A DNA stretch of 64,000 bases, from the NCBI GenBank assembly GCA_033344875.1, contig JAWPMO010000001.1, positions 2,505,595 through 2,569,594 on the forward strand, given 5' to 3'. Of this stretch, positions 40,729-49,100 are shown in pieces. The position numbers were made by a program, and so were the translations under genes. This DNA comes from Ilumatobacteraceae bacterium (GTDB lineage Bacteria; Actinomycetota; Acidimicrobiia; Acidimicrobiales; Ilumatobacteraceae). Position 1 is the stretch's first letter; the number at the start of each line of letters is the position of its first letter. The notes beneath the pieces were generated by a model, which was not told the origin of the DNA, ran no database searches, and saw only the letters and a list, made by a program, of their open reading frames with translations.

Positions 40729-42072
40729 TCACGGCGTCCAGATGGTCTGGCTGCCGTCGGCGTTCCACTGCATGAACGTGGTCGGGCTGGCGAGCGACGC
40801 CTGTCCGTCCTCGAAGACGATCTGGCCGTACGGCGTGGTCATCTCCGTGATGCCGGCCATCGCCTGGGCGACGGCTTCGGAGTCGCCGGTGCCGGCGAGG
40901 CGCAGGCCTTCGGCGGCGACGAGGACAGCGGTGTAACCCTGGGCGGCGAACACGTCGGGCACTTCGCCGTGCTCGGCCTCGTAGGCCTCGGTGAAAGCGA
41001 CGGCTTCCGGCGTGGTCATCTGCGGGGTGAAGGCGATCGGGAAGATGATCCCGTCGAGCGTGTCGCCACCGATCTCGTAGTTGGCGGCATTGCTGATGCC
41101 GTAGGTCGTCACGAGACGACCTTCGTATCCGCGGTCACGCAGCGCCTTGGCGAGCAGCGTGGCTTCCTGGCCGAGCATCGACAGGGCGACGACATCGGGG
41201 TTCTCGTCGATGATCTGGGTCGCCGGGCCGCTGAAGTCGGTGTCACCGGTTGCGGTGTCGACGGTCTCGAGGACCTCGATGCCCGCTCCGGAGAACGCGT
41301 CGGCCCAGATCACACCTTCGTTGGTCATGCCGTCGTTGTCGGCGGTGACGACGATCACGCCGGTCGACATGCTGCCGTCCGAGTTCAGTCCGTCGATCAT
41401 CTCCTTGTAGGCCGGGTCACCCAGCAGCAGGACCGGCCGGTACATGTACGGCGGCTCGTTGAGCCCTGGCAGGATCGCCGACGTCACGACGCCGGCGGTC
41501 TGCGCGTTGGCCAGGATCGGCTTGACCGAACCGGCGACGCTCGACAGTGCGCAGCAGAGCACCGCCGACACGTCGTCACTGAGGAAGCCCTCGACGATGC
41601 CGATCGCCTTCGCGGCGTCGCCTCCGGCGTCTTCCTCGTCCATCCGCAGGGTGACGCCCTCGCCGAGGAGGCCCTCCTCGTTGATGATCTTGACCGCGAG
41701 GTTGGCGCCGTTGGCCAGCGGCACGCCGGCGAACGCCGCCGGGCCGGAGGTCAGGGCCTCGAAGCCGATGGTGTACTCACCGGCCGGCAGACCCGAAGCT
41801 TCTTCGGTGGGCTCCTCGGTCGTGGCGGGCTCGTCGGACATGTCGTCCGACGCGTCATCGGACATGTCGTCCGACGCGTCATCGGACATGTCATCCGACG
41901 CCTCGTCGGTCACGTCGTCGGCGGTCGAATCGGCGGTGCTTTCGTCTTCGGTCGGCGTGTCACCGGCATCGCCGGCGTCGTCGTCGTCGCCACCGCAGGC
42001 GGCGAGTACGAGTACTGCGGCCAGCGTGGCGCCGACGATGCGCCGGCGTGCTGTGGGTCGAGATGCGGTCAT
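40729..42072 (-). CDS. ABC transporter substrate-binding lipoprotein (LivJ/K-like)
   Basis: A 447-residue periplasmic-binding-protein type I component of the adjacent Liv system. The signal peptide ends with the lipobox LVLAAC, so it is probably lipid-anchored to the membrane. Residues 25-95 form an Asp/Ser/Thr-rich linker containing three copies of an eight-residue unit (ASDDMSDD). The ligand domain begins at EYTIGFEALTSGPAAFAGVPLANGANLAV and contains the PF13458-type core. The ATG at 42072 follows AGGGGGAA. It is monocistronic, with its own promoter, operator copy 6 and terminator, allowing higher expression than the permease operon. Confidence 0.9.
   Translation of the reverse strand: MTASRPTARRRIVGATLAAVLVLAACGGDDDDAGDAGDTPTEDESTADSTADDVTDEASDDMSDDASDDMSDDASDDMSDEPATTEEPTEEASGLPAGEYTIGFEALTSGPAAFAGVPLANGANLAVKIINEEGLLGEGVTLRMDEEDAGGDAAKAIGIVEGFLSDDVSAVLCCALSSVAGSVKPILANAQTAGVVTSAILPGLNEPPYMYRPVLLLGDPAYKEMIDGLNSDGSMSTGVIVVTADNDGMTNEGVIWADAFSGAGIEVLETVDTATGDTDFSGPATQIIDENPDVVALSMLGQEATLLAKALRDRGYEGRLVTTYGISNAANYEIGGDTLDGIIFPIAFTPQMTTPEAVAFTEAYEAEHGEVPDVFAAQGYTAVLVAAEGLRLAGTGDSEAVAQAMAGITEMTTPYGQIVFEDGQASLASPTTFMQWNADGSQTIWTP
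41837..41908. repeat. Three 24-bp tandem repeats encoding an acidic linker
   Basis: Two identical 24-bp units (41837-41860, 41861-41884) and a third with three changes (41885-41908). They encode the Asp/Ser/Met-rich spacer between lipid anchor and binding domain. Confidence 0.9.
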
Positions 42073-42100
42073 TGGTGTTCCCCCTGGGAGTGTTGAGCTG

Positions 42101-42118
42101 AACAAGCAAGTGCTTGTT
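42101..42118. promoter_or_regulatory. 18-bp regulon operator, copy 6
   Basis: AACAAGCAAGTGCTTGTT, the most symmetrical copy (8-bp perfect arms around AG). It overlaps the -10 and start region of the binding-protein promoter. Confidence 0.88.
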
Positions 42119-42143
42119 TAGTCCATCGCTTCCGAGAACACAA
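42115..42143 (-). promoter_or_regulatory. Promoter of the substrate-binding protein gene (TTGTGT-17-TAAACA)
   Basis: On the minus strand TTGTGT (42143-42138) and TAAACA (42120-42115) have a 17-bp spacer. The -10 overlaps operator copy 6. Confidence 0.55.
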
Positions 42144-42165
42144 GGTTTCGATTCGGTTCGGGCGC

Positions 42166-42193
42166 TTGACAGCCGCTCGATCTTCGCTATTCT
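42166..42193 (+). promoter_or_regulatory. Promoter of the riboflavin kinase gene (TTGACA-16-TATTCT)
   Basis: TTGACA (42166-42171), a 16-bp spacer and TATTCT (42188-42193), with operator copy 7 starting 8 bp downstream. A near-consensus promoter. Confidence 0.75.
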
Positions 42194-42200
42194 TTCGTCT

Positions 42201-42218
42201 ACCAAGCGCTTGCTTGTT
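42201..42218. promoter_or_regulatory. 18-bp regulon operator, copy 7
   Basis: ACCAAGCGCTTGCTTGTT, over the expected transcription start of the riboflavin kinase gene. Confidence 0.88.
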
Positions 42219-42242
42219 TCTGCGGTGCGAACGGAGGACGCC

Positions 42243-42662
42243 ATGAGCAACCGAGATTCCCTGACCTGTGCGACCGAGACCGTCGTGCTGAATGCCACCG
42301 AATTGTGTGGCACCGTCGAGCTGGGCGACCAGCGCGGTCGGACGATCGGATTCCCCACCGCCAACCTCCCCCTCGCCGCGACGTCGGCGCTGGCCAACGG
42401 CGTCTATGCCGGGCGGGTGACGCTCAGCGACGGGCGCCAGTTCGTCGCTGCCGTCAATGTCGGCCACCGTCCCACGATCTACACCGATGGTGTTCGCCTC
42501 GTCGAGGCCCATCTGATCGGCTTCGACGGCGACCTGTACGGCAGCACGATCGTGGTGCGTCTCACGCGACGTCTCCGGGACGAGCAGCGTTTCGGGTCGC
42601 TCGAGGAGTTGCAGGCCCAGATCGCGCTCGACACCGAGCGTGCCATCGAAGCCGCCGGCTGA
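42243..42662 (+). CDS. Stand-alone riboflavin kinase domain protein
   Basis: A 139-residue protein equal to the C-terminal flavokinase domain of bacterial RibF, without the N-terminal FAD synthetase domain. Signature GRTIGFPTANLPL (P-T-A-N nucleotide/Mg motif) is at about residue 35, with NGVYAGRVTL, AAVNVGHRPTI, VEAHLIGFDGDLYGSTIVV and the catalytic-Glu region just before it. It should phosphorylate riboflavin to FMN. GGAGG precedes the ATG. It has its own strong promoter with operator copy 7, so it is expressed with the island's flavin enzymes. The stop codon lies within a large hairpin shared with the convergent CNNM gene. Confidence 0.86.
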   Translation: MSNRDSLTCATETVVLNATELCGTVELGDQRGRTIGFPTANLPLAATSALANGVYAGRVTLSDGRQFVAAVNVGHRPTIYTDGVRLVEAHLIGFDGDLYGSTIVVRLTRRLRDEQRFGSLEELQAQIALDTERAIEAAG

Positions 42663-42700
42663 CCGCGCCGTCGACCCCCCGGTCGACGCGATCAGCCGGC
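42654..42700. terminator. Bidirectional hairpin terminator
   Basis: Nested inverted repeats: outer arms GCCGGCTGA/TCAGCCGGC (42654-42662, 42692-42700) and inner arms GTCGACC/GGTCGAC around CCCC (42670-42687). It separates the convergent riboflavin kinase and CNNM genes. There is no T-run. Confidence 0.6.
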
Positions 42701-42723
42701 GGCTCCGGTCGGCGGCCCGTGGT

Positions 42724-44064
42724 TCAGTGCGGCGCTCGGTCGCCCACCGGGGAGAGGTCGGTGTCGGCCTCCGGATCCTGCGGGCGCACGCGGATGCGGG
42801 TGATCTTGCGGCCGCGCACCTCTTCGACGGTGAGATCATGCCCCTGCACCGTCGCCGACGTTCCCACCGTGGGGAGGACGGCGGTGGCCGCGAGCACGAC
42901 GCCGGCGATCGTCGTGACGTCCGGGTGCTCGATCACGATGCCGTGGTCGTCGGCGAGTTCGTGCAGGGTGACCTCACCGCTCAGGCTGAGCGACCCGTCG
43001 TCGTGTCGCACCGGCCCGCGCTCGTCGGCGTGGGTCTCCTGATCCATCACGTCGGCGATGATGTCGTCCATCGTGACGATGCCGAGCGTCGCCCCGTGCT
43101 CGTCGACGACGAGCGCCGCGTGCGTCTGCTCGCGCCGGAAGCGTTCGAGCACGTCCTCGGCGGTGGCGGTGCCTGGCACCGTGGGGATCCGACGCATCAG
43201 TTCTCGCAGGGCGAGGCTGCCGCCGCGCTGCTGTGCCCGGATGAAGTCCTTGATGTGGAGCACGCCGACGACGGCGTCGAGCGACCCGTCGATCACCGGG
43301 TAGCGGCTCCGCTCCGACGACGTGATCCGATCGAACACCTCGTCGGCGGGGGTGGTGGTGTCGAGCGTCTCGACACGGCTGCGCGGCACCATCAGTTCTT
43401 CGGCGGTTCGTTCGTCGAGCTCGAACACGTTGCGGATCAGGTCGCGCTGCATCATCCCGAGCTGTCCGCTGCTGGCGGTCTCATCGGTGACGATCGCCAG
43501 TTCGGCGCTCGTGTAGAGCGCCAACCGCTGATCGGGTTCGGGAATGCGCAGCAGCCGCATCAGACCGAGCGCGGCCGCGTTGAGCACCTTGACCGCCGGC
43601 CGGAACACGAGGCCGAACACCCGCATCACCGGGTTGATGCGGAGACTCACCGTTTCCGGAGCCTGCAGCGCGAGCGCCTTCGGGATCATCTCGCCGAACA
43701 CGACGTGCATGTAGGTGATGCCACTCAGGGCGATGATGAACCCGACCGTGTGGGCGGCGGCGTGGGACAGGCCCCAGTCCTCGAACGGTCCGTAGAGCCA
43801 ACCCGCCACCGCCGGTTCGCCGTACATGCCGAGCCCGATGCTGGCGAGCGTGATCCCGAGCTGCGCGATCGCGATGTAGCCGTCCTTGCCGGTGGGGTCG
43901 TCGAACACGCCGAGCAGCGACTGTGCCGGCCGGCTGCCGTCGTCGGCGAGGGTCTGCAGTCGGCTCCGGCGGGCGCCGACCAGGGCGAACTCGGCGGCCA
44001 CGAACGCGCCGTTGGCCACCACGAGCACGACGATCACGAGGATCGGGATCACGACGTCGGACAT
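42724..44064 (-). CDS. CNNM/CorC-HlyC family membrane protein (DUF21-CBS)
   Basis: A 446-residue hemolysin-C/CorC-type protein, probably involved in Mg2+/Co2+ export or homeostasis. The DUF21 membrane domain (residues 1-190) begins VANGAFVAAEFALVGARRSRL and contains VFGEMIPKALALQAPE. Two CBS domains follow (MVPRSRVETLDTTTPADEVF, ALVVDEHGATLGIVTMDDIIADV), then the CorC_HlyC C-terminal domain. The ATG at 44064 gives a TGATG junction with the paralogue upstream; a GTG at 44067 is the alternative. Confidence 0.9.
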   Translation of the reverse strand: MSDVVIPILVIVVLVVANGAFVAAEFALVGARRSRLQTLADDGSRPAQSLLGVFDDPTGKDGYIAIAQLGITLASIGLGMYGEPAVAGWLYGPFEDWGLSHAAAHTVGFIIALSGITYMHVVFGEMIPKALALQAPETVSLRINPVMRVFGLVFRPAVKVLNAAALGLMRLLRIPEPDQRLALYTSAELAIVTDETASSGQLGMMQRDLIRNVFELDERTAEELMVPRSRVETLDTTTPADEVFDRITSSERSRYPVIDGSLDAVVGVLHIKDFIRAQQRGGSLALRELMRRIPTVPGTATAEDVLERFRREQTHAALVVDEHGATLGIVTMDDIIADVMDQETHADERGPVRHDDGSLSLSGEVTLHELADDHGIVIEHPDVTTIAGVVLAATAVLPTVGTSATVQGHDLTVEEVRGRKITRIRVRPQDPEADTDLSPVGDRAPH

Positions 44065-45353
44065 CACCGCGCATCACCCGGTTCGTCGAAGCTCGCCCTG
44101 ACGACTCCTCGACCGTTCATGGTGTCGACCCGGATGACGGGGCCGCCGGGGATCGTGATCGTGTCGCCGGGGAGGGGTGTGCGTCCGAGGTGGTGCCAGA
44201 CGAGCCCCCCGACGGTGTCGACGACGGCATCGCCGAAGTCGAGGTCGAATCGGTCGTGCAGCGTCGCGAGCAGCACGTCGCCGCGCACCGAGACGCGTCC
44301 GTCGCCGACGACGATCGGGTCCTCCTCGAGGTCGAACTCGTCCTGGATCTCACCGAAGACTTCCTCGATCGCATCTTCGAGCGTGACGAGGCCGGCGACG
44401 TCGCCGTACTCGTTGACGACGAGCGCGCAGTGTTGCGACTCGTCGCTCAGTGTGCGCCAGAGTCTCGGAACGGTCACGACCTCGGCGACCGCGACGACCG
44501 GGCGGGTGACGTCGCCGACCGAACCGTCGGGGTGCGACTGGGCGTGCACGAAGATGTCGCGGAGGTGGGCGATCCCGACGACGTCACCGTCGGCACCGGT
44601 GACCGGGAACCTGGTGTGCGGCCCGACCGCGAGTTGCGTCAGCGCGTCGGCGACACCGGTCGCTTCCGGCACGGTCACGAGTCGCGGGCGTGGGGTCATG
44701 ATCTCGCGGACTCGGCGAGCATCGACGTTGAGGATCCCGGCGAGCATGTCGCGCTCGGAGGCGTCGATCAGGCCGCCCTCGGCGCTGGCCCGGTAGAGGC
44801 CCGCGAGCTCTTCGGGTGAGTGCACGTGCGCGTGGCTGTGGTCGATCTGCAGCTTCCACAGCTTCATCAACTTGGTCGCCGACCCGTTGAACAGACCGAC
44901 GAGGGGGCTGAACACCCACTGGCTGACCCGCATCGGAGCGAGCGTGGCCGTCGCGAGTCGTTCTGGATAGCGCAGCGCGACGGTCTTGGGGAGCAGCTCA
45001 CCGATCACGACCTGCATCGCGGTGACGAACACCAGCACGATGAACACCGCGGCGCCACGTCCTCCGACGCTGCCCAGCGACGGTTCCAGCACAGGGGTCA
45101 GTTGCGCCTGGCCGTAGGCACCGGCGACCAGGCTGCTGAGCGTGATGCCGATCTGGCACGCGGCGACGTAACCATCGAGCCGCTTGGGGTCGGCCATGAT
45201 TGCCAGGAGACGTTTCGCCGAGCCGCTGCCCGCCGCTGCGTCTTGCTGCACACGCGAACGCCGTGAGCCGACCGTGGCGAACTCGGCCGCCACATACAGC
45301 GCGTTGAAGGCGACCATCACCGTGATCACCAGGAGCGGGACCACGACGTTCAC
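44064..45353 (-). CDS. CNNM/CorC-HlyC family membrane protein (DUF21-CBS)
   Basis: A 429-residue paralogue of the next gene, with the same order: DUF21 (NALYVAAEFATVGSRRSRVQQ, VVIGELLPKTVALRYPE), CBS pair (IMTPRPRLVTVPEATGVADAL, ALVVNEYGDVAGLVTLEDAIEEVFGEI) and C-terminal CorC_HlyC domain. Adjacent DUF21-CBS pairs are common in actinobacteria and may form heterodimers. A His-rich segment (DHSHAHVHS) lies between membrane domain and CBS. GTG start. It is not linked to the catabolic regulon. Confidence 0.9.
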   Translation of the reverse strand: MNVVVPLLVITVMVAFNALYVAAEFATVGSRRSRVQQDAAAGSGSAKRLLAIMADPKRLDGYVAACQIGITLSSLVAGAYGQAQLTPVLEPSLGSVGGRGAAVFIVLVFVTAMQVVIGELLPKTVALRYPERLATATLAPMRVSQWVFSPLVGLFNGSATKLMKLWKLQIDHSHAHVHSPEELAGLYRASAEGGLIDASERDMLAGILNVDARRVREIMTPRPRLVTVPEATGVADALTQLAVGPHTRFPVTGADGDVVGIAHLRDIFVHAQSHPDGSVGDVTRPVVAVAEVVTVPRLWRTLSDESQHCALVVNEYGDVAGLVTLEDAIEEVFGEIQDEFDLEEDPIVVGDGRVSVRGDVLLATLHDRFDLDFGDAVVDTVGGLVWHHLGRTPLPGDTITIPGGPVIRVDTMNGRGVVRASFDEPGDAR

Positions 45354-45533
45354 CGACGCCCCCGAACCTGCAGTCGCCGTCGAACCATCGCGTCACACCG
45401 TTTGGGCACCCCAGCACGGTAGCGAGGCGACGCGACGTTCGGGGCGTCGACCCCCGAGCCCGGCGAACGGGCGTCGCTCCCGTCGGTGGGTCACCACTGC
45501 CCGCAACGTGACGTTGGACCCTGGGGAATCCGC

Positions 45534-45607
45534 CTGTGCGCACCCATGCTGGGTGGCACAGGAGCCGCTCCGACGCTGTCGACCATCCCCGTCGGCCGGG
45601 TCGGAGC
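45534..45607 (+). promoter_or_regulatory. Structured leader with two hairpins
   Basis: Hairpin 1 (45534-45561) pairs CTGTGC with GCACAG and CACCCA with TGGGTG around a TGC loop with one bulged G. Hairpin 2 pairs GCTCCGAC (45567-45574) with GTCGGAGC (45600-45607). Both lie within 95 bp upstream of the ATG at 45629. I do not recognise a known riboswitch class. Confidence 0.5.
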
Positions 45608-45628
45608 CACCGAGAAGGGACGACGCCC

Positions 45629-45987
45629 ATGGGCGACCACGGCTACGGCCAACCAGTACTCGACGAACTCCGACCGCTGCATCGTGAGCTCCGGCACGCC
45701 GTGCCCGAGGTGTACCAGGGATTCGGTGAGTTCCACCACGCCGCATTCGCATCCGGAGCGCTCGACGTCAAGACGAAGGAACTCATCGCGTTCGCCATCG
45801 GCGTCACGCACACTGCGACGGTTGCATCGCTGCCCACGCACAGGGCGCCGCGAAAGCGGGAGCGAGCCGTCAGGAAGCAGCCGAAGCCATCGGTGTGGCG
45901 ATGCTGATGAACGGCGGCCCCGGCACCATCTACGGCCCTCGCGCCTACGCCGCCTTCTGCGAGTTCGTCCCCGAAACCACGGACTGA
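45629..45987 (+). pseudogene. Carboxymuconolactone decarboxylase/AhpD-like gene, frameshifted
   Basis: The first frame (from ATG 45629, with GAGAAGGG upstream) encodes the family start up to KELIAFAIGVTHT, then loses homology and stops at 45907. From about 45814 the next frame continues exactly where the family should: CDGCIAAHAQGAAKAG (C-x-x-C and His of the redox site), EAAEAIGVAMLMNGGPG, ending PETTD and a stop at 45987. One missing base near 45810-45814 (cacac-tgc instead of cacacc-tgc) explains it. Intact, it would be about 119 residues, a typical small CMD-domain peroxidase-like protein. It is either a recent mutation or a sequencing error. Confidence 0.85.
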
Positions 45988-46143
45988 CCCGAAGACGCCG
46001 ACCGGTCGCGCCCAGAACGACCACGCGTGAGCGGCGCCTCGCCTCCGAGAGCGACCGCGATGCCACCTCCTGGCGCGAGCCCGGCCCACGCAGCCGCTCC
46101 CCGGTTGCGAGCCCGTGTCAGCCGCCGGCGGTTGCCGCGGTCG

Positions 46144-49100
46144 TCATCCCAACCGGACCGGGTCGGGTACGAGAACGTCCTCGGGCAGCGACGTCGACGA
46201 TGCACCTGCGGAGGCCGGCGACGCGATGACGGAGGCGAAGGCCGTCGCAGCGACCGCGTGGAGCGCAGGAATTTCATCGGCGGGCAGGGCCGGAGCGAAG
46301 AGCCACCCTTGGGCAGAATCACAACCCAGCGCGCGGACGATGTCGAGCTGATCATGGGTTTCGATACCTTCGGCCGTCACCGACAGCCCGAGGCCGTGCC
46401 CGAGGTGAACGATGGTGCCGGCGACCGTCCTGTCGTCCGCGCTCGTCGCGATGTCGGTGATGAAGGAACGGTCGATTTTCACGCCGGTGACGGGGAATCG
46501 GGCGAGCCGCGAGAGCGAGGAGCTGCCGGTGCCGAAGTCGTCGATCTCGATGCAGGACACGCCGAGGTCCCTGACCCGGCCGAGCAGATCGATCGCGGCG
46601 TCGTTCTCCTGCATGAGCGCGTCCTCGACCACCTCGAGGCACAGCGAGCGCGGATCGAGTCCGCTCGACCGCAACACATCGCGGACGATGTCGGCCAGCG
46701 TGGCATCGAGCTGTTCGGCGGCCAGGTTGACCGACACCCGCAACGGAGTCGCGCCCGTGCTGTTCCAACGCGCCGTGTCGAGGATCGCCTGCTCCAGGAT
46801 CGATCGTCCCAGTTCGGCGAGGAGCCCGGCGGAACGCGCCGGACCGATGAATGCGCCGGGGCCGAGCAGCCCGCGGGTCGGGTGACGCCACCGGGCCAGG
46901 GCCTCGACACCGATCAGCGCGCCGTCGCTGAGTCGCACGAGCGGTTGATAGTGCGGCTCGAACTGCCCTTCGGCGATGCCGTAGCGCAGCTCACGTTCGA
47001 TGCGGAGCCGCTCGACCGCGGCAATGCGGACACAGTCGTCGAAGAGTTCATAGCGTCGCCCACCTTGCTCTCGGGCCCGGTTGGCAGCGATCCCGGCGTC
47101 GCGCAGCACCGAAGCCGTGTCGCCGACGCCGTTGGCGAGCGCGACACCCACGCTGGCGGTCAGGAACAACTCCTCGGCCGGATCGGACACGACGATCGGC
47201 TCGGCGACAGTCGCCAAGACCAGGGAGGCGAGCTTCATGGCTTCGTGGCCGTCGTCGACCGTCGCGGCCACGACGAACTCATCACCTTGCAGCCGAGCGA
47301 CGGTGTCACCCGGGCCGCACAGCGTGCCGAGGCGGTCGGCGATCTCGATCAGTGCCCGATCGCCTGCCTCGTGGCCGAGTGAGTCGTTCACCAGCGTGAA
47401 CCGGTCCATGCTGATGTGGACGACAGCAGTGTTGCGACCAGCGGCGCGGGTCTGCACGATGGCGACGTCGAGGCGATCCTGGAGGAGCGCACGGTTCGGG
47501 AGTTCGGTGAGTGGGTCGTGCAACCCTCGATGCACCAGCGCCGCAGTCGCCTCGGCACGGCCGGCGACCGCTCCGATCGTGTTGGCCACGGCACGCAGGA
47601 AGTTCGCATCCTCCGCCGTGAACACATGGGCCGCACGGGAGTGCACGCTCAACACACCCCACGGTCCCGAGCCGGATCGGATCGCCACACTCACACCCGA
47701 GCGCACGCCCCTCGCACGCAGCAGTCGGATGTCCGCGAATCGGCCATCACACTCGAAATCCTCGACGACGATCGCCTCATCGACGGCCAAGGCAACGCCG
47801 GCCGGCGATGCGTTTCCGACGGGCACGAGCGTCGAGCCGAGCATGCCCGGTGCCCAGCCCCGTCCGGCGACGAGACGCAAGTCACCGCCGCCAGGCTCGA
47901 GGCGGAGCACTTCGGCGAGTTCCGCATCGAGCGTCGCGGCCACCGAGGCGACGGCATCCTCGATCGCCTCGTCCAGAGAGGCGGACGCAACGGCGCGCTG
48001 GCCGAGTTCGACCAGGACCGCTGACTGCTCGGCACGGCGGGCCAGACGGTCGCTGGCGGCGACCCGATCCGCGATGTCGATGATCACTCCGACGATGCCA
48101 CGGATCTCCCCGTCCTCATCGGCGACGGTCCGACCGAGGACCCGCGCCCAGCCGACGCGTCCGTCGGCGCGGGCGACCTGCAGTTCGATGTCGATGTCCT
48201 CGCCGGTCGCGATCGCGTGCCGGAACGCTTCCCGGTAGCGGCCGAGATCATCCGGCACCACGATCGAGAGGGCCTGATCGAACGAACCGTCGAAGTATCC
48301 GGCGCCGTATCCGAGCAGCGCGTCGAGTTCCGGCGAGCTCCGCACCATCCCGTCGGCGAGATCGATGTACCAGGTGCCCATCTGCGCGGCGGTGAATGCG
48401 ACGCGGTGCCGGCCCAAGAGGTCCGACGTCGCCACGTCACGGGCGGCGAGTTCGACCGCCTGACTCCGCTGTTCGCGGTGGGCGGCCAACGAACGGGCGG
48501 CGAGCAACCCGAGCGCGCCGATGCCGAGCCATCCGAGCACCCGATCCTCGTCGGCCGACGGCTGGACGACGTGGATCCCGACCTGGACGACGGCGACCGC
48601 AGCCACCGCGATGACCGGGAGGAGCGAGCCGGTCACGGAAGGGGTCTCGACATCGTCCGGACCGCGGGCACTTCCGTGTGCTGGCACGGTGAAGACCGAC
48701 GACGTGATCAACACCCACCCGACGATCCATCCGAGGTCGATCCACGGGCTGCGGACAGCGCTGTCTGCGAAGTGAGCGAACGAGAAGGCCGTGTCGGCCA
48801 CCGCGAACGTGGCCAGGGCGACGGCGACGAGTCCCGTGGATCGACGCCACGGCGGCCGAGCCGTCGCGAACACTGCGACGGCCACGGTCGTCAGGACGAC
48901 GTCGCCGAGGGGATAGAGCACTCCGAGCGAACCTGCCCACGTGTCGAGATCGAGCGCACCGGAGAAGGGGTGCAACGCGAACGCCCACACGATGTAGCCC
49001 AGCGAGGTCGCGAACAGGAGCGCGTCGAGCACTCGTCGAGCGCTCGCTCCCGGCCGGCCGACGCGCCTCGGCGCTCGAAGCAGCCCGGCCACCACCAACG

